64,000 nucleotides of DNA from Streptococcus oralis subsp. dentisani (GTDB lineage Bacteria > Bacillota > Bacilli > Lactobacillales > Streptococcaceae), in the NCBI RefSeq assembly GCF_007475365.1, contig NZ_CP034442.1, forward strand, positions 868,001-932,000. The letters run 5' to 3'. Positions within the stretch are counted from its first letter, which is position 1. Each line of letters starts with the position of its first letter. The notes under the pieces are model-generated. The model was given only the letters and a program-made list of their open reading frames with translations, did not search any database and was not told the origin of the DNA. Positions 52,280-64,000 of the stretch are shown here, piece by piece. The translations under genes and the position numbers were made by a program.

Positions 52280-55200
52280 TTAGTCTTCTAAATCCATTTC
52301 AGAAGCTGCTGATTTCTTCTTGCCAAGAAGAGAGGCAGTTGCCAAGGCAGCTACTCCTAATCCAAGACCAGCAAATTGGTTACTTGCAGTTCCTGTATTT
52401 GGAAGTTTTCTACCGTTTGAACGTCCTGGTCCAGCAGGTTGTTGTGCAGGAGCTTGTGAGTGGTTCAATGCACTTGAGATTGAAGCACTGTCAGACAAGC
52501 TAGCTGAGGTACTTGCGCTGTTGCTCAAGCTTGTGCTTGCTGATTCAGATGCACTGATTGAAGCAGATACACTGTTGCTCAAGCTTGCTGAAGTTGAGGC
52601 ATTGCCTGAACCATTGCTTGTACTTGTTGAACCTGAACCACTACCTGAGTTGTTGCTTGCGCTGATTGAAGCAGAAGCTGATTGGCTTGCTGATACAGAT
52701 GCTGAAGTGCTTTGACTTGCAGATACTGATGCGCTAGCTGATTGACTAGCTGAGCCATTGCTTGTGCTTGTTGAACCTGAACCGCTACCTGAGTTGTTGC
52801 TTGCACTGATTGAAGCTGAAGCTGATTGGCTAGCTGATACAGACGCTGAAGTGCTTTGACTTGCAGATACTGATGCGCTAGCTGATTGACTAGCTGAGCC
52901 ATTGCTTGTGCTTGTTGAACCTGAACCGCTACCTGAGTTGTTGCTTGCACTGATTGATGCAGAAATGCTGTCACTCAAGCTTGTGCTTGTTGAGACTGAC
53001 TCACTTGCGCTGATTGATGCTGAAGTACTATCGCTCAATGACACACTTACTGATTTGCTGAGTGAAACTGATTCACTTGCACTTACAGATTCAAGGTAGC
53101 TAGGAAGGTTAAACTCTGGCTTAGATTCGCTTGTTGGATCACCCTTACTATAGCTGAATGAGTTAGATTGTTGTGACGCACTTGTACTCAAACTACTTGA
53201 AACGCTATTGCTAAGTGATGTAGATGTGCTTACGCTGTTACTCAAGCTTACTGAAGTACTTGTTGAAACTGAAGTACTACTTGAGTTGTTGCTTGCTGAT
53301 TCAGATGCACTGATTGAAGCAGACACGCTGTTGCTCAAGCTTGTGCTTGCTGATTCAGATGCACTGATTGAAGCAGATACACTGTTGCTCAAGCTTGTGC
53401 TTGCTGATTCAGATGCACTGATTGAGGCAGATACGCTGTTGCTCAAGCTTGTGCTTGCTGATTGGCTAGCACTGATTGAAGCAGATACGCTGTTGCTCAA
53501 GCTTGTGCTTGCTGATTGGCTAGCACTGATTGAAGCAGACACGCTGTTGCTCATGCTTGTGCTTGCTGATTCAGATGCACTGATTGAGGCAGATACGCTG
53601 TTGCTCAAGCTTGTGCTTGCTGATTGGCTAGCACTGATTGAAGCAGATACGCTGTTGCTCAAGCTTGTGCTTGCTGATTGGCTAGCACTGATTGAAGCAG
53701 ACACGCTGTTGCTCATGCTTGTGCTTGCTGATTCAGATGCACTGATTGAGGCAGATACGCTGTTGCTCAAGCTTGTGCTTGCTGATTGGCTAGCACTGAT
53801 TGAAGCAGATACGCTGTTGCTCAAGCTTGTGCTTGCTGATTGGCTAGCACTGATTGAAGCAGATACGCTGTTGCTCATGCTTGTGCTTGCTGATTGGCTA
53901 GCACTGATTGAAGCAGATACGCTGTTGCTCAAGCTTGTGCTTGCTGATTCAGATGCACTGATTGAAGCAGATACGCTGTTGCTCATGCTTGTGCTTGCTG
54001 ATACTGAAGCACTGATTGAAGCAGATACACTGTTGCTCAAGCTTGTGCTTGCTGATTGGCTAGCACTGATTGAAGCAGATACGCTGTTGCTCAAGCTTGT
54101 GCTTGCTGATTGGCTAGCACTGATTGAAGCAGACACGCTGTTGCTCAAGCTTGTGCTTGCTGATTCAGATGCACTGATTGAAGCAGATACGCTGTTGCTC
54201 ATGCTTGTGCTTGCTGATTGGCTAGCACTAATTGAAGCAGATACGCTGTTGCTCAAGCTTGTGCTTGCTGATTCAGATGCACTAATTGAAGCAGATACGC
54301 TGTTGCTCAAGCTTGTGCTTGCTGATTCAGATGCACTGATTGAGGCAGATACGCTGTTGCTCAAGCTTGTGCTTGCTGATTCAGATGCACTGATTGAAGC
54401 AGATACGCTGTTGCTCAAGCTTGTGCTTGCTGATTGGCTAGCACTGATTGAAGCAGACACGCTGTTGCTCAAGCTTGTGCTTGCTGATTCAGATGCACTG
54501 ATTGAAGCAGATACGCTGTTGCTCAAGCTTGTGCTTGCTGATTGGCTAGCACTAATTGAAGCAGATACGCTGTTGCTCAAGCTTGTGCTTGCTGATTCAG
54601 ATGCACTAATTGAAGCAGATACGCTGTTGCTCAAGCTTGTGCTTGCTGATTCAGATGCACTGATTGAGGCAGATACGCTGTTGCTCAAGCTTGTGCTTGC
54701 TGATGCGCTAGTTGATTGGCTAGCTGATACTGATGCGCTAGTTGATTGACTTGCAGATACAGACGCTGAAGCTGATTGGCTAGCTGATACTGATGCGCTA
54801 GCTGATTGGCTTGAGCTTACTGATGCGCTAGTTGATTCACTTGCTGATACAGATGCTGAAGCTGAAGCGCTTTGGCTAGCTGATACTGATGCTGAAGCTG
54901 ATTGGCTTGCAGATACTGATGCGCTAGTTGATACAGATGCTGAAGTTGATTCACTTGCAGATACTGATGTGCTTGCTGATTGGCTTGAGCTTACTGATGC
55001 GCTAGTTGATTCACTTGCTGATACAGATGCTGAAGCTGAAGCGCTTTGGCTAGCTGATACTGATGCTGAAGCTGATTGGCTTGCAGATACTGATGCGCTA
55101 GTTGATACAGATGCTGAAGTTGATTGACTTGAGCTTACTGATGCGCTTGCTGATTGGCTAGCTGATACAGATGCTGAAGTTGATTCACTTGAGCTTACTG

Positions 55201-58200
55201 ATGCGCTTGCTGATTGGCTTGCACTTACAGACGCTGAAGCACTTTGGCTAGCTGATACAGATGCTGAAGTTGATTGACTTGAGCTTACTGATGCGCTTGC
55301 TGATTGGCTAGCTGATACAGATGCTGAAGTTGATTCACTTGAGCTTACTGATGCGCTTGCTGATTGGCTTGCACTTACAGACGCTGAAGCGCTTTGGCTA
55401 GCTGATACTGATGCTGAAGCTGATTGGCTTGCAGATACTGATGCGCTAGTTGATTGACTTGCAGATACTGATGCTGAAGTTGATTGGCTTGCACTTACAG
55501 ACGCTGAAGTTGATTGACTTGCAGATACTGATGCTGAAGCTGATTGGCTAGCTGATACAGACGCTGAAGCTGATTGGCTTGCAGATACAGACGCTGAAGC
55601 ACTTTGGCTAGCTGATACAGATGCTGAAGTTGATTGACTTGCAGATACTGATGCGCTAGTTGATTCACTTGCTGATACAGATGCTGAAGCTGATTGGCTA
55701 GCTGATACAGATGCTGAAGTTGATTGACTTGAGCTTACTGATGCGCTTGCTGATTGGCTAGCTGATACAGATGCTGAAGTTGATTCACTTGCAGATACTG
55801 ATGTGCTTGCTGATTGGCTAGCACTAATTGAAGCAGATACGCTGTTGCTCAAGCTTGTGCTTGCTGATTCAGATGCACTAATTGAAGCAGATACGCTGTT
55901 GCTCAAGCTTGTGCTTGCTGATTCAGATGCACTGATTGAGGCAGATACGCTGTTGCTCAAGCTTGTGCTTGCTGATGCGCTAGTTGATTCACTTGCTGAT
56001 ACAGATGCTGAAGCTGAAGCGCTTTGGCTAGCTGATACTGATGCTGAAGCTGATTGGCTTGCAGATACAGACGCTGAAGCACTTTGGCTAGCTGATACAG
56101 ATGCTGAAGCTGAAGCGCTTTGGCTAGCTGATACTGATGCTGAAGCTGATTGACTTGAGCTTACTGATGCGCTAGTTGATTGGCTTGCAGATACTGACGC
56201 TGAAGTTGATTCACTTGAGCTTACTGATGCGCTAGCTGATTGGCTTGCAGATACTGACGCTGAAGCACTTTGGCTAGCTGATACAGATGCTGAAGCTGAT
56301 TGGCTAGCTGATACAGATGCTGAAGTTGATTGACTTGAGCTTACTGATGCGCTTGCTGATTGGCTTGCACTTACAGACGCTGAAGCACTTTGGCTAGCTG
56401 ATACAGATGCTGAAGTTGATTGACTTGAGCTTACTGATGCGCTTGCTGATTGGCTAGCTGATACAGATGCTGAAGTTGATTGACTTGCAGATACTGATGC
56501 GCTAGTTGATTCACTTGCTGATACAGATGCTGAAGCTGATTGGCTAGCTGATACAGATGCTGAAGTTGATTGACTTGAGCTTACTGATGCGCTTGCTGAT
56601 TGGCTAGCTGATACAGATGCTGAAGTTGATTCACTTGCAGATACTGATGTGCTTGCTGATTGGCTAGCACTAATTGAAGCAGATACGCTGTTGCTCAAGC
56701 TTGTGCTTGCTGATTCAGATGCACTAATTGAAGCAGATACGCTGTTGCTCAAGCTTGTGCTTGCTGATTCAGATGCACTGATTGAGGCAGATACGCTGTT
56801 GCTCAAGCTTGTGCTTGCTGATGCGCTAGTTGATTCACTTGCTGATACAGATGCTGAAGCTGAAGCGCTTTGGCTAGCTGATACTGATGCTGAAGCTGAT
56901 TGGCTTGCAGATACAGACGCTGAAGCACTTTGGCTAGCTGATACAGATGCTGAAGCTGATTGGCTAGCTGATACAGATGCTGAAGTTGATTGACTTGAGC
57001 TTACTGATGCGCTTGCTGATTGGCTAGCTGATACAGACGCTGAAGCTGATTGGCTTGAGCTTACTGATGCGCTAGTTGATTCACTTGCTGATACAGACGC
57101 TGAAGCTGATTGGCTTGAGCTTACTGATGCTGAAGCTGATTGGCTTGAGCTTACTGATGCTGAAGTTGATTGACTTGAGCTTACTGATGCTGAAGCTGAT
57201 TGGCTAGCTGATACAGATGCTGAAGTTGATTCACTTGAGCTTACTGATGCGCTTGCTGATTGGCTTGCACTTACAGACGCTGAAGCGCTTTGGCTAGCTG
57301 ATACTGATGCTGAAGCTGATTGGCTTGCAGATACTGATGCGCTAGTTGATTGACTTGCAGATACTGATGCGCTAGTTGATTGACTTGAGCTTACAGATGC
57401 TGAAGTTGATTGACTTGCAGATACAGATGCGCTAGTTGATTGGCTTGCACTTACAGATGCTGAAGTTGATTCACTTGCAGATACTGATGTGCTTGCTGAT
57501 TGGCTTGAGCTTACTGATGCGCTAGTTGATTCACTTGCTGATACAGATGCTGAAGCTGAAGCGCTTTGGCTAGCTGATACTGATGCTGAAGCTGATTGGC
57601 TTGCAGATACAGACGCTGAAGCACTTTGGCTAGCTGATACAGATGCTGAAGCTGATTGGCTAGCTGATACAGATGCTGAAGTTGATTGACTTGAGCTTAC
57701 TGATGCGCTTGCTGATTGGCTTGCACTTACAGACGCTGAAGCGCTTTGGCTAGCTGATACTGATGCTGAAGCTGATTGGCTTGCAGATACTGATGCGCTA
57801 GTTGATTGACTTGCAGATACTGATGCTGAAGTTGATTGGCTTGCACTTACAGACGCTGAAGTTGATTGACTTGCAGATACTGATGCTGAAGCTGATTGGC
57901 TAGCTGATACAGACGCTGAAGCTGATTGGCTTGCAGATACAGACGCTGAAGCACTTTGGCTAGCTGATACAGATGCTGAAGTTGATTGACTTGCAGATAC
58001 TGATGCGCTAGTTGATTCACTTGCTGATACAGATGCTGAAGTTGATTGGCTTGCACTTACAGACGCTGAAGTTGATTGACTTGCAGATACTGATGCTGAA
58101 GCTGATTGGCTAGCTGATACAGACGCTGAAGCTGATTGGCTTGAGCTTACTGATGCTGAAGCTGATTGGCTTGAGCTTACTGATGCTGAAGTTGATTCAC

Positions 58201-61200
58201 TTGAGCTTACTGATGCTGAAGCTGATTGGCTAGCTGATACAGATGCTGAAGTTGATTCACTTGCAGATACTGATGTGCTTGCTGATTGGCTTGAGCTTAC
58301 TGATGCGCTAGTTGATTCACTTGCTGATACAGATGCTGAAGCTGAAGCGCTTTGGCTAGCTGATACAGATGCTGAAGTTGATTCACTTGAGCTTACAGAC
58401 GCTGAAGCACTTTGGCTAGCTGATACAGATGCTGAAGTTGATTGACTTGAGCTTACTGATGCGCTTGCTGATTGGCTAGCTGATACAGATGCTGAAGTTG
58501 ATTCACTTGAGCTTACTGATGCGCTTGCTGATACAGATGCTGAAGCTGAAGCGCTTTGGCTAGCTGATACTGATGCTGAAGCTGATTGGCTTGCAGATAC
58601 TGATGCGCTAGTTGATTGACTTGCAGATACTGATGCGCTAGTTGATTGACTTGAGCTTACAGATGCTGAAGTTGATTGACTTGCAGATACTGATGCTGAA
58701 GTTGATTGGCTTGCACTTACAGACGCTGAAGTTGATTGACTTGCAGATACTGATGCTGAAGCTGATTGGCTAGCTGATACAGACGCTGAAGCTGATTGGC
58801 TTGAGCTTACTGATGCTGAAGCTGATTGGCTTGAGCTTACTGATGCTGAAGTTGATTCACTTGAGCTTACTGATGCTGAAGCTGATTGGCTAGCTGATAC
58901 AGATGCTGAAGTTGATTCACTTGCAGATACTGATGTGCTTGCTGATTGGCTTGAGCTTACTGATGCGCTAGTTGATTCACTTGCTGATACAGATGCTGAA
59001 GCTGAAGCGCTTTGGCTAGCTGATACAGATGCTGAAGTTGATTCACTTGAGCTTACAGACGCTGAAGCACTTTGGCTAGCTGATACAGATGCTGAAGTTG
59101 ATTGACTTGAGCTTACTGATGCGCTAGTTGATTGGCTTGCAGATACTGATGCGCTAGTTGATTGGCTTGCACTTACAGACGCTGAAGTTGATTGACTTGC
59201 AGATACTGATGCTGAAGTTGATTGGCTTGCACTTACAGACGCTGAAGTTGATTGACTTGCAGATACTGATGCTGAAGCTGAAGCGCTTTGGCTAGCTGAT
59301 ACTGATGCTGAAGCTGATTGGCTTGCAGATACAGACGCTGAAGCACTTTGGCTAGCTGATACAGATGCTGAAGTTGATTGACTTGCAGATACTGATGCGC
59401 TAGTTGATTGACTTGCACTTACAGATGCTGAGTGGCTTGCACTTGCTGAAGCACTTTGACTAGCATTTGCTGAGCTTGATGCTGATTGGCTTGCACTGAT
59501 GCTTGCTGATACAGATGCTGATGCGCTTTGGCTCGCACTAATTGACGCAGACTGGCTCGCGCTTGCTGAGATAGAAGCTGAGTTCTGGTTGTTAGATGCT
59601 GAAGCTGAGGCACTTTGGCTAGCACTTACAGATGCTGAAGTACTTTGACTTGCTGATACTGATGCGCTTGCTGATTGACTTGCACTTACAGATGCTGAGT
59701 GGCTTGCACTTGCTGAAGCACTTTGACTAGCATTTGCTGAGCTTGATGCTGATTGGCTTGCACTGATGCTTGCTGATACAGATGCTGATGCGCTTTGGCT
59801 CGCACTAATTGACGCAGACTGGCTCGCGCTTGCTGAGATAGAAGCTGAGTTCTGGTTGTTAGATGCTGAAGCTGAGGCACTTTGGCTAGCACTTACAGAT
59901 GCTGAAGTACTTTGACTTGCTGATACTGATGCGCTTGCTGATTGACTTGCACTTACAGATGCTGAGTGGCTTGCACTTGCTGAAGCACTTTGACTAGCAT
60001 TTGCTGAGCTTGATGCTGATTGGCTTGCACTGATGCTTGCTGATACAGATGCTGATGCGCTTTGGCTCGCACTAATTGACGCAGACTGGCTCGCGCTTGC
60101 TGAGATAGAAGCTGAGTTCTGGTTGTTAGATGCTGAAGCTGAGGCACTTTGGCTAGCACTTACAGATGCTGAAGTACTTTGACTTGCTGATACTGATGCG
60201 CTTGCTGATTGACTTGCACTTACAGATGCTGAGTGGCTTGCACTTGCTGAAGCACTTTGACTAGCATTTGCTGAGCTTGATGCTGATTGGCTTGCACTGA
60301 TGCTTGCTGATACAGATGCTGATGCGCTTTGGCTCGCACTAATTGACGCAGACTGGCTCGCGCTTGCTGAGATAGAAGCTGAGTTCTGGTTGTTAGATGC
60401 TGAAGCTGAGGCACTTTGGCTAGCACTTACAGATGCTGAAGTACTTTGACTTGCTGATACTGATGCGCTTGCTGATTGACTTGCACTTACAGATGCTGAG
60501 TGGCTTGCGCTTGCTGAAGCACTTTGGCTAGCATTTGCTGAGCTTGATGCTGATTGGCTAGCACTGATACTTGCTGATACAGATGCTGATGCGCTTTGGC
60601 TCGCACTAATTGACGCAGACTGGCTCGCGCTTGCTGAGATAGAAGCTGAGTTCTGGTTGTTAGATGCTGAAGCTGAGGCACTTTGGCTGGCGCTTACTGA
60701 TGTTGAAGCACTTTGACTTGCACTTACAGATGCGCTTGCTGATTGGCTAGCTGATACAGACGCTGAGTCGCTTGCACTTACAGATGCTGAAGCTGATTGA
60801 CTAGCTGATACAGATGCTGATTGGCTTGCACTGATGCTTGCACTTACTGATGCTGAAGCGCTTTGGCTTGCACTAATTGACGCAGACTGGCTCGCGCTTG
60901 CTGAGATAGAAGCTGAGTTCTGGTTGTTAGATGCTGAAGCTGAGGCACTTTGGCTGGCGCTTACTGATGTTGAAGCACTTTGACTTGCACTTACAGATGC
61001 GCTTGCTGATTGGCTAGCTGATACAGACGCTGAGTCGCTTGCACTTACAGATGCTGAAGCTGATTGACTAGCTGATACAGATGCTGATTGGCTCGCACTG
61101 ATGCTTGCTGATACTGATGCTGATGCGCTTTGGCTTGCACTAATTGACGCAGACTGGCTCGCGCTTGCTGAGATAGAAGCTGAGTTCTGGTTGTTAGATG

Positions 61201-64000
61201 CTGAAGCTGAGGCACTTTGGCTGGCGCTTACTGATGTTGAAGCACTTTGACTTGCACTTACAGATGCGCTTGCTGATTGGCTAGCTGATACAGACGCTGA
61301 GTCGCTTGCACTTACAGATGCTGAAGCTGATTGACTAGCTGATACAGATGCTGATTGGCTCGCACTGATGCTTGCTGATACTGATGCTGATGCGCTTTGG
61401 CTTGCACTAATTGACGCAGACTGGCTCGCGCTTGCTGAGATAGAAGCTGAGTTCTGGTTGTTAGATGCTGAAGCTGAGGCACTTTGGCTGGCGCTTACTG
61501 ATGTTGAAGCACTTTGACTTGCACTTACAGATGCGCTTGCTGATTGGCTAGCTGATACAGACGCTGAGTCGCTTGCACTTACAGATGCTGAAGCTGATTG
61601 ACTAGCTGATACAGATGCTGATTGGCTCGCACTGATGCTTGCTGATACTGATGCTGATGCGCTTTGGCTTGCACTAATTGACGCAGACTGGCTCGCGCTT
61701 GCTGAGATAGAAGCTGAGTTCTGGTTGTTAGATGCTGAAGCTGAGGCACTTTGGCTGGCGCTTACTGATGTTGAAGCACTTTGACTTGCACTTACAGATG
61801 CGCTTGCTGATTGGCTAGCTGATACAGACGCTGAGTCGCTTGCACTTACAGATGCTGAAGCTGATTGACTAGCTGATACAGATGCTGATTGGCTCGCACT
61901 GATGCTTGCTGATACTGATGCTGATGCGCTTTGGCTTGCACTAATTGACGCAGACTGGCTCGCGCTTGCTGAGATAGAAGCTGAGTTCTGGTTGTTAGAT
62001 GCTGAAGCTGAGGCACTTTGGCTGGCGCTTACTGATGTTGAAGCACTTTGACTTGCACTTACAGATGCGCTTGCTGATTGGCTAGCTGATACAGACGCTG
62101 AGTCGCTTGCACTTACAGATGCTGAAGCTGATTGACTAGCTGATACAGATGCTGATTGGCTCGCACTGATGCTTGCTGATACTGATGCTGATGCGCTTTG
62201 GCTTGCACTAATTGACGCAGACTGGCTCGCGCTTGCTGAGATAGAAGCTGAGTTCTGGTTGTTAGATGCTGAAGCTGAGGCACTTTGGCTGGCGCTTACT
62301 GATGTTGAAGCACTTTGACTTGCACTTACAGATGCGCTTGCTGATTGGCTAGCTGATACAGACGCTGAGTCGCTTGCACTTACAGATGCTGAAGCTGATT
62401 GACTAGCTGATACAGATGCTGATTGGCTTGCACTGATGCTTGCACTTACTGATGCTGAAGCGCTTTGGCTTGCACTAATTGACGCAGACTGGCTCGCGCT
62501 TGCTGAGATAGAAGCTGAGTTCTGGTTGTTAGATGCTGAAGCTGAGGCACTTTGGCTGGCGCTTACTGATGTTGAAGCACTTTGACTTGCACTTACAGAT
62601 GCGCTTGCTGATTGGCTAGCTGATACAGACGCTGAGTCGCTTGCACTTACAGATGCTGAAGCTGATTGACTAGCTGATACAGATGCTGATTGGCTTGAAC
62701 TTACAGAAGCTGAAGCTGATTGACTAGCTGATACAGATGCTGATTGGCTCGCACTGATGCTTGCTGATACTGATGCTGATGCGCTTTGGCTTGCACTAAT
62801 TGACGCTGAAGCTGATTGACTTGAGCTTACTGATGTGCTAGCTGATTGGCTTGCACTTACAGACGCTGAAGCTGATTGGCTTGAACTTACAGACGCTGAA
62901 GCTGATTGGCTTGAACTTACAGACGCTGAAGCGGATTGACTTGCAGATACTGATGCTGAAGCCGATTGACTTGAGCTTACTGATGTGCTTGCTGAACGAC
63001 TCGCGCTGAGCGATGCACTAGCTGAGGCACTGGCCGAACGGCTTGAGCTTACACTTACTGATGTTGAAGCACTTTGACTTGCACTTACAGATGCGCTTGC
63101 TGATTGGCTAGCTGATACAGATGCTGATTGGCTTGCACTTACAGATGCGCTTGCTGATTGGCTAGCTGATACAGATGCTGATTGGCTTGCACTTACAGAA
63201 GCTGAAGCTGAGCGACTTGCAGATACTGAAGCTGAAGCTGATTGGCTTGAGCTTACTGATGCGCTAGTTGATTGGCTTGAGCTTACAGAAGCCGAAGCTG
63301 ATTGACTAGCTGATACAGATGCTGATTGGCTAGCACTGATGCTTGCTGATACTGATGCTGATGCGCTTTGGCTTGCACTTACAGACGCTGAAGCTGATTG
63401 GCTTGAACTTACAGACGCTGAAGCGGATTGACTTGCAGATACTGATGCTGATGCGGATTGACTTGAGCTTACTGATGTGCTTGCTGAACGACTCGCGCTG
63501 AGCGATGCACTAGCTGAGGCACTGGCCGAACGGCTCGAACTTACAGAAGCTGAAGCTGAGCGACTTGCTGATACTGATGCTGAAGCTGATTGACTTGCAG
63601 ATACTGATGCTGAAGCACTTTGGCTTGCTGATACTGATGCGCTTGCTGATTGGCTAGCTGATACTGATGCTGAAGCTGATTGGCTTGAGCTTACTGATGC
63701 TGAAGCTGAGGCACTTGCTGAACGGCTTGAGCTTACGCTCGCTGAGGCTGAACGACTTGCGCTAAGTGATGCGCTAGCTGACGCACTGGCCGAACGGCTC
63801 GAACTTACAGAAGCTGAAGCTGAGCGACTTGCAGATACTGATGCGCTAGCTGATTGGCTTGAGCTTACAGAAGCTGAAGCTGAGCGACTTGCGCTGAGTG
63901 ATGCACTCGTACTTTGGCTTCCTGATACAGAAGCAGATACGCTACTGCTCACGCTTGCACTTGCTGATGCACTTTGGCTAGCATTTGCTGAGATAGATGC
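52280..64000 (-). CDS. Giant serine-rich repeat (SRR) adhesin, C-terminal 3906 codons (5' end beyond window)
   Basis: The frame is open to the right edge. The apparent start at 63952 is a GTG inside the repeats, so the true start, signal peptide and binding region are not in view. Nearly all residues alternate Ser with Ala, Val, Thr, Ile or Leu, with a Gln, Glu, Asp, His, Arg or Asn at regular spacing ([20 protein letters not shown] type). The end is GRKLPNTG, a hydrophobic helix, GKKK and MDLED: a sortase A anchor. SRR glycoproteins such as PsrP, Fap1 and GspB are O-glycosylated and exported by the accessory SecA2/SecY2 system, and act as adhesins on extended stalks. No accessory Sec or glycosyltransferase gene lies downstream; aliB comes next. 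Stop at 52280-52282. Confidence 0.94.
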   Translation of the reverse strand, partial: ASISANASQSASASASVSSSVSASVSGSQSTSASLSASRSASASVSSSQSASASVSASRSASASVSSSRSASASASASLSASRSASASVSSSRSASASASASVSSSQSASASVSASQSASASVSASQSASASVSASQSASASVSASRSASASVSSSRSASASASASLSASRSASTSVSSSQSASASVSASQSASASVSSSQSASASVSASQSASASVSASISASQSASVSASQSASASVSSSQSTSASVSSSQSASASVSASRSASASVSASQSASVSASQSASASVSASQSASVSASQSASASVSASQSASTSVSVSSSRSASASASASLSASRSASTSVSSSQSASASVSASQSASASVSSSQSASASVSSSQSASASVSASQSASTSVSSSQSASASISASQSASASVSASISASQSASVSASQSASASVSSSQSASVSASQSASASVSASDSASVSASQSASASVSASQSASTSVSASQSASASASNNQNSASISASASQSASISASQSASASVSASISASQSASVSASQSASASVSASDSASVSASQSASASVSASQSASTSVSASQSASASASNNQNSASISASASQSASISASQSASASVSASISASQSASVSASQSASASVSASDSASVSASQSASASVSASQSASTSVSASQSASASASNNQNSASISASASQSASISASQSASASVSASISASQSASVSASQSASASVSASDSASVSASQSASASVSASQSASTSVSASQSASASASNNQNSASISASASQSASISASQSASASVSASISASQSASVSASQSASASVSASDSASVSASQSASASVSASQSASTSVSASQSASASASNNQNSASISASASQSASISASQSASASVSASISASQSASVSASQSASASVSASDSASVSASQSASASVSASQSASTSVSASQSASASASNNQNSASISASASQSASISASQSASASVSASISASQSASVSASQSASASVSASDSASVSASQSASASVSASQSASTSVSASQSASASASNNQNSASISASASQSASISASQSASASVSASISASQSASVSASQSASASVSASDSASVSASQSASASVSASQSASTSVSASQSASASASNNQNSASISASASQSASISASQSASASVSASISASQSASSSANASQSASASASHSASVSASQSASASVSASQSTSASVSASQSASASASNNQNSASISASASQSASISASQSASASVSASISASQSASSSANASQSASASASHSASVSASQSASASVSASQSTSASVSASQSASASASNNQNSASISASASQSASISASQSASASVSASISASQSASSSANASQSASASASHSASVSASQSASASVSASQSTSASVSASQSASASASNNQNSASISASASQSASISASQSASASVSASISASQSASSSANASQSASASASHSASVSASQSASASVSASQSTSASVSASQSASASASNNQNSASISASASQSASISASQSASASVSASISASQSASSSANASQSASASASHSASVSASQSTSASVSASQSTSASVSASQSASASVSASQSASASVSASQSASASASVSASQSTSASVSASQSTSASVSASQSTSASVSASQSTSASVSASQSTSASVSSSQSTSASVSASQSASASVSSSESTSASVSASQSASASASVSASESTSASVSSSQSASTSVSASESTSASVSASQSASASVSSSESTSASVSSSQSASASVSSSQSASASVSASQSASASVSASQSTSASVSASQSTSASVSASQSTSASVSSSQSTSASVSASQSTSASVSASQSASASVSASQSASASASVSASASVSSSESTSASVSASQSASASVSSSQSTSASVSASQSASASVSSSESTSASVSASQSASASASVSASESTSASVSSSQSASTSVSASESTSASVSASQSASASVSSSESTSASVSSSQSASASVSSSQSASASVSASQSASASVSASQSTSASVSASQSTSASVSASESTSASVSASQSTSASVSASQSASASVSASQSASASVSASQSASASVSASQSTSASVSASQSTSASVSASQSTSASVSASQSASASVSASQSASASVSASQSASASVSSSQSTSASVSASQSASASVSASQSASASVSASQSASASVSASQSASASASVSASESTSASVSSSQSASTSVSASESTSASVSASQSTSASVSASQSTSASVSSSQSTSASVSASQSTSASVSASQSASASVSASQSASASVSASQSASASVSSSESTSASVSASQSASASVSSSQSTSASVSSSQSASASVSSSQSASASVSASESTSASVSSSQSASASVSASQSASASVSSSQSTSASVSASQSASASVSASQSASASVSASQSASASVSASQSASASASVSASESTSASASTSLSNSVSASISASESASTSLSNSVSASISASESASTSLSNSVSASISASQSASTSVSASESTSASVSASQSASASVSSSQSTSASVSASQSASASVSASESTSASVSASQSTSASVSASQSASASVSSSQSTSASVSASQSASASVSASQSASASVSSSQSTSASVSASQSASASVSASQSASASVSASQSASASVSSSESTSASVSASQSTSASVSSSQSASASVSASQSASASASVSASQSASASVSASQSASASVSASQSASASASVSASESTSASASTSLSNSVSASISASESASTSLSNSVSASISASESASTSLSNSVSASISASQSASTSVSASESTSASVSASQSASASVSSSQSTSASVSASQSASASVSASESTSASVSASQSTSASVSASQSASASVSASQSASASVSASQSASASVSASQSTSASVSASQSTSASVSASQSTSASVSASQSASASVSASQSASASVSASQSASASVSSSESTSASVSASQSASASVSSSQSTSASVSASQSASASVSASQSASASVSSSESTSASVSASQSASASVSSSQSTSASVSTSASVSASQSASASVSASQSASASASVSASESTSASVSSSQSASTSVSASESTSASVSTSASVSASQSASASVSASQSASASASVSASESTSASVSSSQSASASVSASQSASASVSASQSTSASVSASQSTSASASTSLSNSVSASISASESASTSLSNSVSASISASESASTSLSNSVSASISASQSASTSLSNSVSASISASESASTSLSNSVSASISASQSASTSLSNSVSASISASESASTSLSNSVSASISASESASTSLSNSVSASISASESASTSLSNSVSASISASQSASTSMSNSVSASISASESASTSLSNSVSASISASQSASTSLSNSVSASISASQSASTSLSNSVSASISASVSASTSMSNSVSASISASESASTSLSNSVSASISASQSASTSMSNSVSASISASQSASTSLSNSVSASISASQSASTSLSNSVSASISASESASTSMSNSVSASISASQSASTSLSNSVSASISASQSASTSLSNSVSASISASESASTSMSNSVSASISASQSASTSLSNSVSASISASQSASTSLSNSVSASISASESASTSLSNSVSASISASESASTSLSNSVSASISASESASNNSSSTSVSTSTSVSLSNSVSTSTSLSNSVSSSLSTSASQQSNSFSYSKGDPTSESKPEFNLPSYLESVSASESVSLSKSVSVSLSDSTSASISASESVSTSTSLSDSISASISASNNSGSGSGSTSTSNGSASQSASASVSASQSTSASVSASQSASASISASNNSGSGSGSTSTSNGSASQSASASVSASQSTSASVSASQSASASISASNNSGSGSGSTSTSNGSGNASTSASLSNSVSASISASESASTSLSNSASTSASLSDSASISSALNHSQAPAQQPAGPGRSNGRKLPNTGTASNQFAGLGLGVAALATASLLGKKKSAASEMDLED
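52585..53000 (-). repeat. 144-bp cassette, nearly three copies, at the wall-proximal end of the SRR stalk
   Basis: 48-codon unit: [20 protein letters not shown] followed by [20 protein letters not shown]. Copies lie around 52607, 52755 and 52901; the first is incomplete. Gly/Asn-rich linkers differ from the rest of the stalk and may give flexibility near the wall. Confidence 0.8.
53280..54710 (-). repeat. About 26 tandem 54-bp repeats in the SRR gene
   Basis: 18-codon unit [18 protein letters not shown] (last residue E, Q or rarely V). DNA units are nearly identical; synonymous variants such as gcagacacg/gcagatacg and ctgattgaa/ctgattgag/ctaattgaa mark subfamilies. Short blocks of the same unit reappear at about 55812-55975 and 56658-56822. 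Confidence 0.9.
54711..59430 (-). repeat. 30-bp (10-residue) SRR units with large internal duplications
   Basis: Ten-codon unit [20 protein letters not shown] and variants. Superimposed are long identical blocks: 58032-58465 equals 58692-59125 (434 bases, offset 660), and about 55605-56112 equals about 56451-56958 (offset 846). Confidence 0.88.
59430..62690 (-). repeat. Twelve copies of a 267-bp satellite in the SRR gene
   Basis: 89-codon unit marked by [20 protein letters not shown]; the marker recurs at about 59581, 59848, 60115, 60382, 60649, 60916, 61183, 61450, 61717, 61984, 62251 and 62518, always 267 bases apart. The five units nearest the wall carry [19 protein letters not shown], the other seven [15 protein letters not shown] in that place. 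Copies within a class are almost identical. Confidence 0.92.
62690..64000 (-). repeat. Irregular Arg-containing SRR segment
   Basis: [35 protein letters not shown] sequence without a fixed long period. Two partly identical blocks of about 85 bases (around 62980-63060 and 63465-63545) contain the Arg-rich motif. Confidence 0.75.

Noticed and set aside
53208..54749. Long plus-strand open frame (over 500 codons, [22 protein letters not shown] repeats) opposite the SRR gene
   Set aside because: It is the mirror of Ser/Ala codons in tandem repeats: reverse complements of AGC, GCA and TCT rarely make stops. It has no ribosome binding site or promoter, and the sense frame is a clear LPXTG protein.
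59430..62690. CRISPR-like array
   Set aside because: Regular spacing, but the 'spacers' are themselves repeated, all units are in frame in one protein, and no cas gene is near.
52280..63952. SRR gene starting at 63952
   Set aside because: The codon there is GTG within [10 protein letters not shown]; the frame stays open to 64000 with the same composition and no ribosome binding site is present.

Overview
The window reads as chromosome of a mitis-group Streptococcus (S. mitis / S. oralis / S. pneumoniae relatives). It is AT-rich, almost every gene lies on the minus strand, promoters are typically TTGACA/TATAAT or extended -10 (TGnTATAAT), and two blocks follow pneumococcal gene order as I remember it: ptsG-ftsX-ftsE-prfB-CBS-livFGMHJ-ylbG-clpP-upp-comEB-TetR-degV, and greA-mltG-GNAT-GNAT-murC-snf2-malY-metB-aliB. 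The assignment rests on gene content and protein recognition only; no search was run.

Layout. 1-1304: 5' part of a DEAD-box RNA helicase gene. 1580-8110: a 2176-residue LPXTG surface protein with about 20 SHIRT-type repeats, eight of them nearly identical, and a Rib-like domain. 8315-15079: a nuclease-like enzyme, the glucose-type PTS transporter, the FtsEX pair, prfB with its programmed frameshift, and a CBS protein. 15212-20511: an accessory operon coding for an HTH-cytidylyltransferase-choline-kinase-like fusion protein, a 61-residue membrane peptide and an NCS1-type permease. The 3' part of this operon has been duplicated in tandem; the second permease is intact but the gene copies in front of it have decayed. 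20865-25448: branched-chain amino acid ABC transporter. 25536-28414: ylbG, clpP (CtsR box), upp, comEB and a TetR regulator. 28539-31623: the only plus-strand genes (degV, a flavoprotein, DUF1697, Nudix). 31683-38708: GNATs, NAD salvage (pncB-nadE), a CylR2-like regulator with two membrane proteins, a HAD phosphatase and an amino acid permease. 38786-51640: greA through aliB. 51965-52156: an ISL3-type transposase tail. 52280-64000 (open): the C-terminal 3.9 thousand residues of a giant serine-rich-repeat adhesin ending in LPNTG.

How it fits together. Housekeeping functions (division, wall synthesis, translation, proteolysis, nucleotide and NAD salvage) are interrupted by variable surface and accessory modules. 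Both giant cell-wall-anchored proteins are built of DNA repeats that should expand and contract by recombination. Regulatory sites readable in the sequence include a CtsR operator at clpP, a CodY-like box inside the livJ promoter, a perfect MET-box before metB-malY, a 25-bp palindrome behind the ptsG start site, and a candidate TetR operator before degV. No tRNA, rRNA, CRISPR array or intact insertion sequence was recognised.
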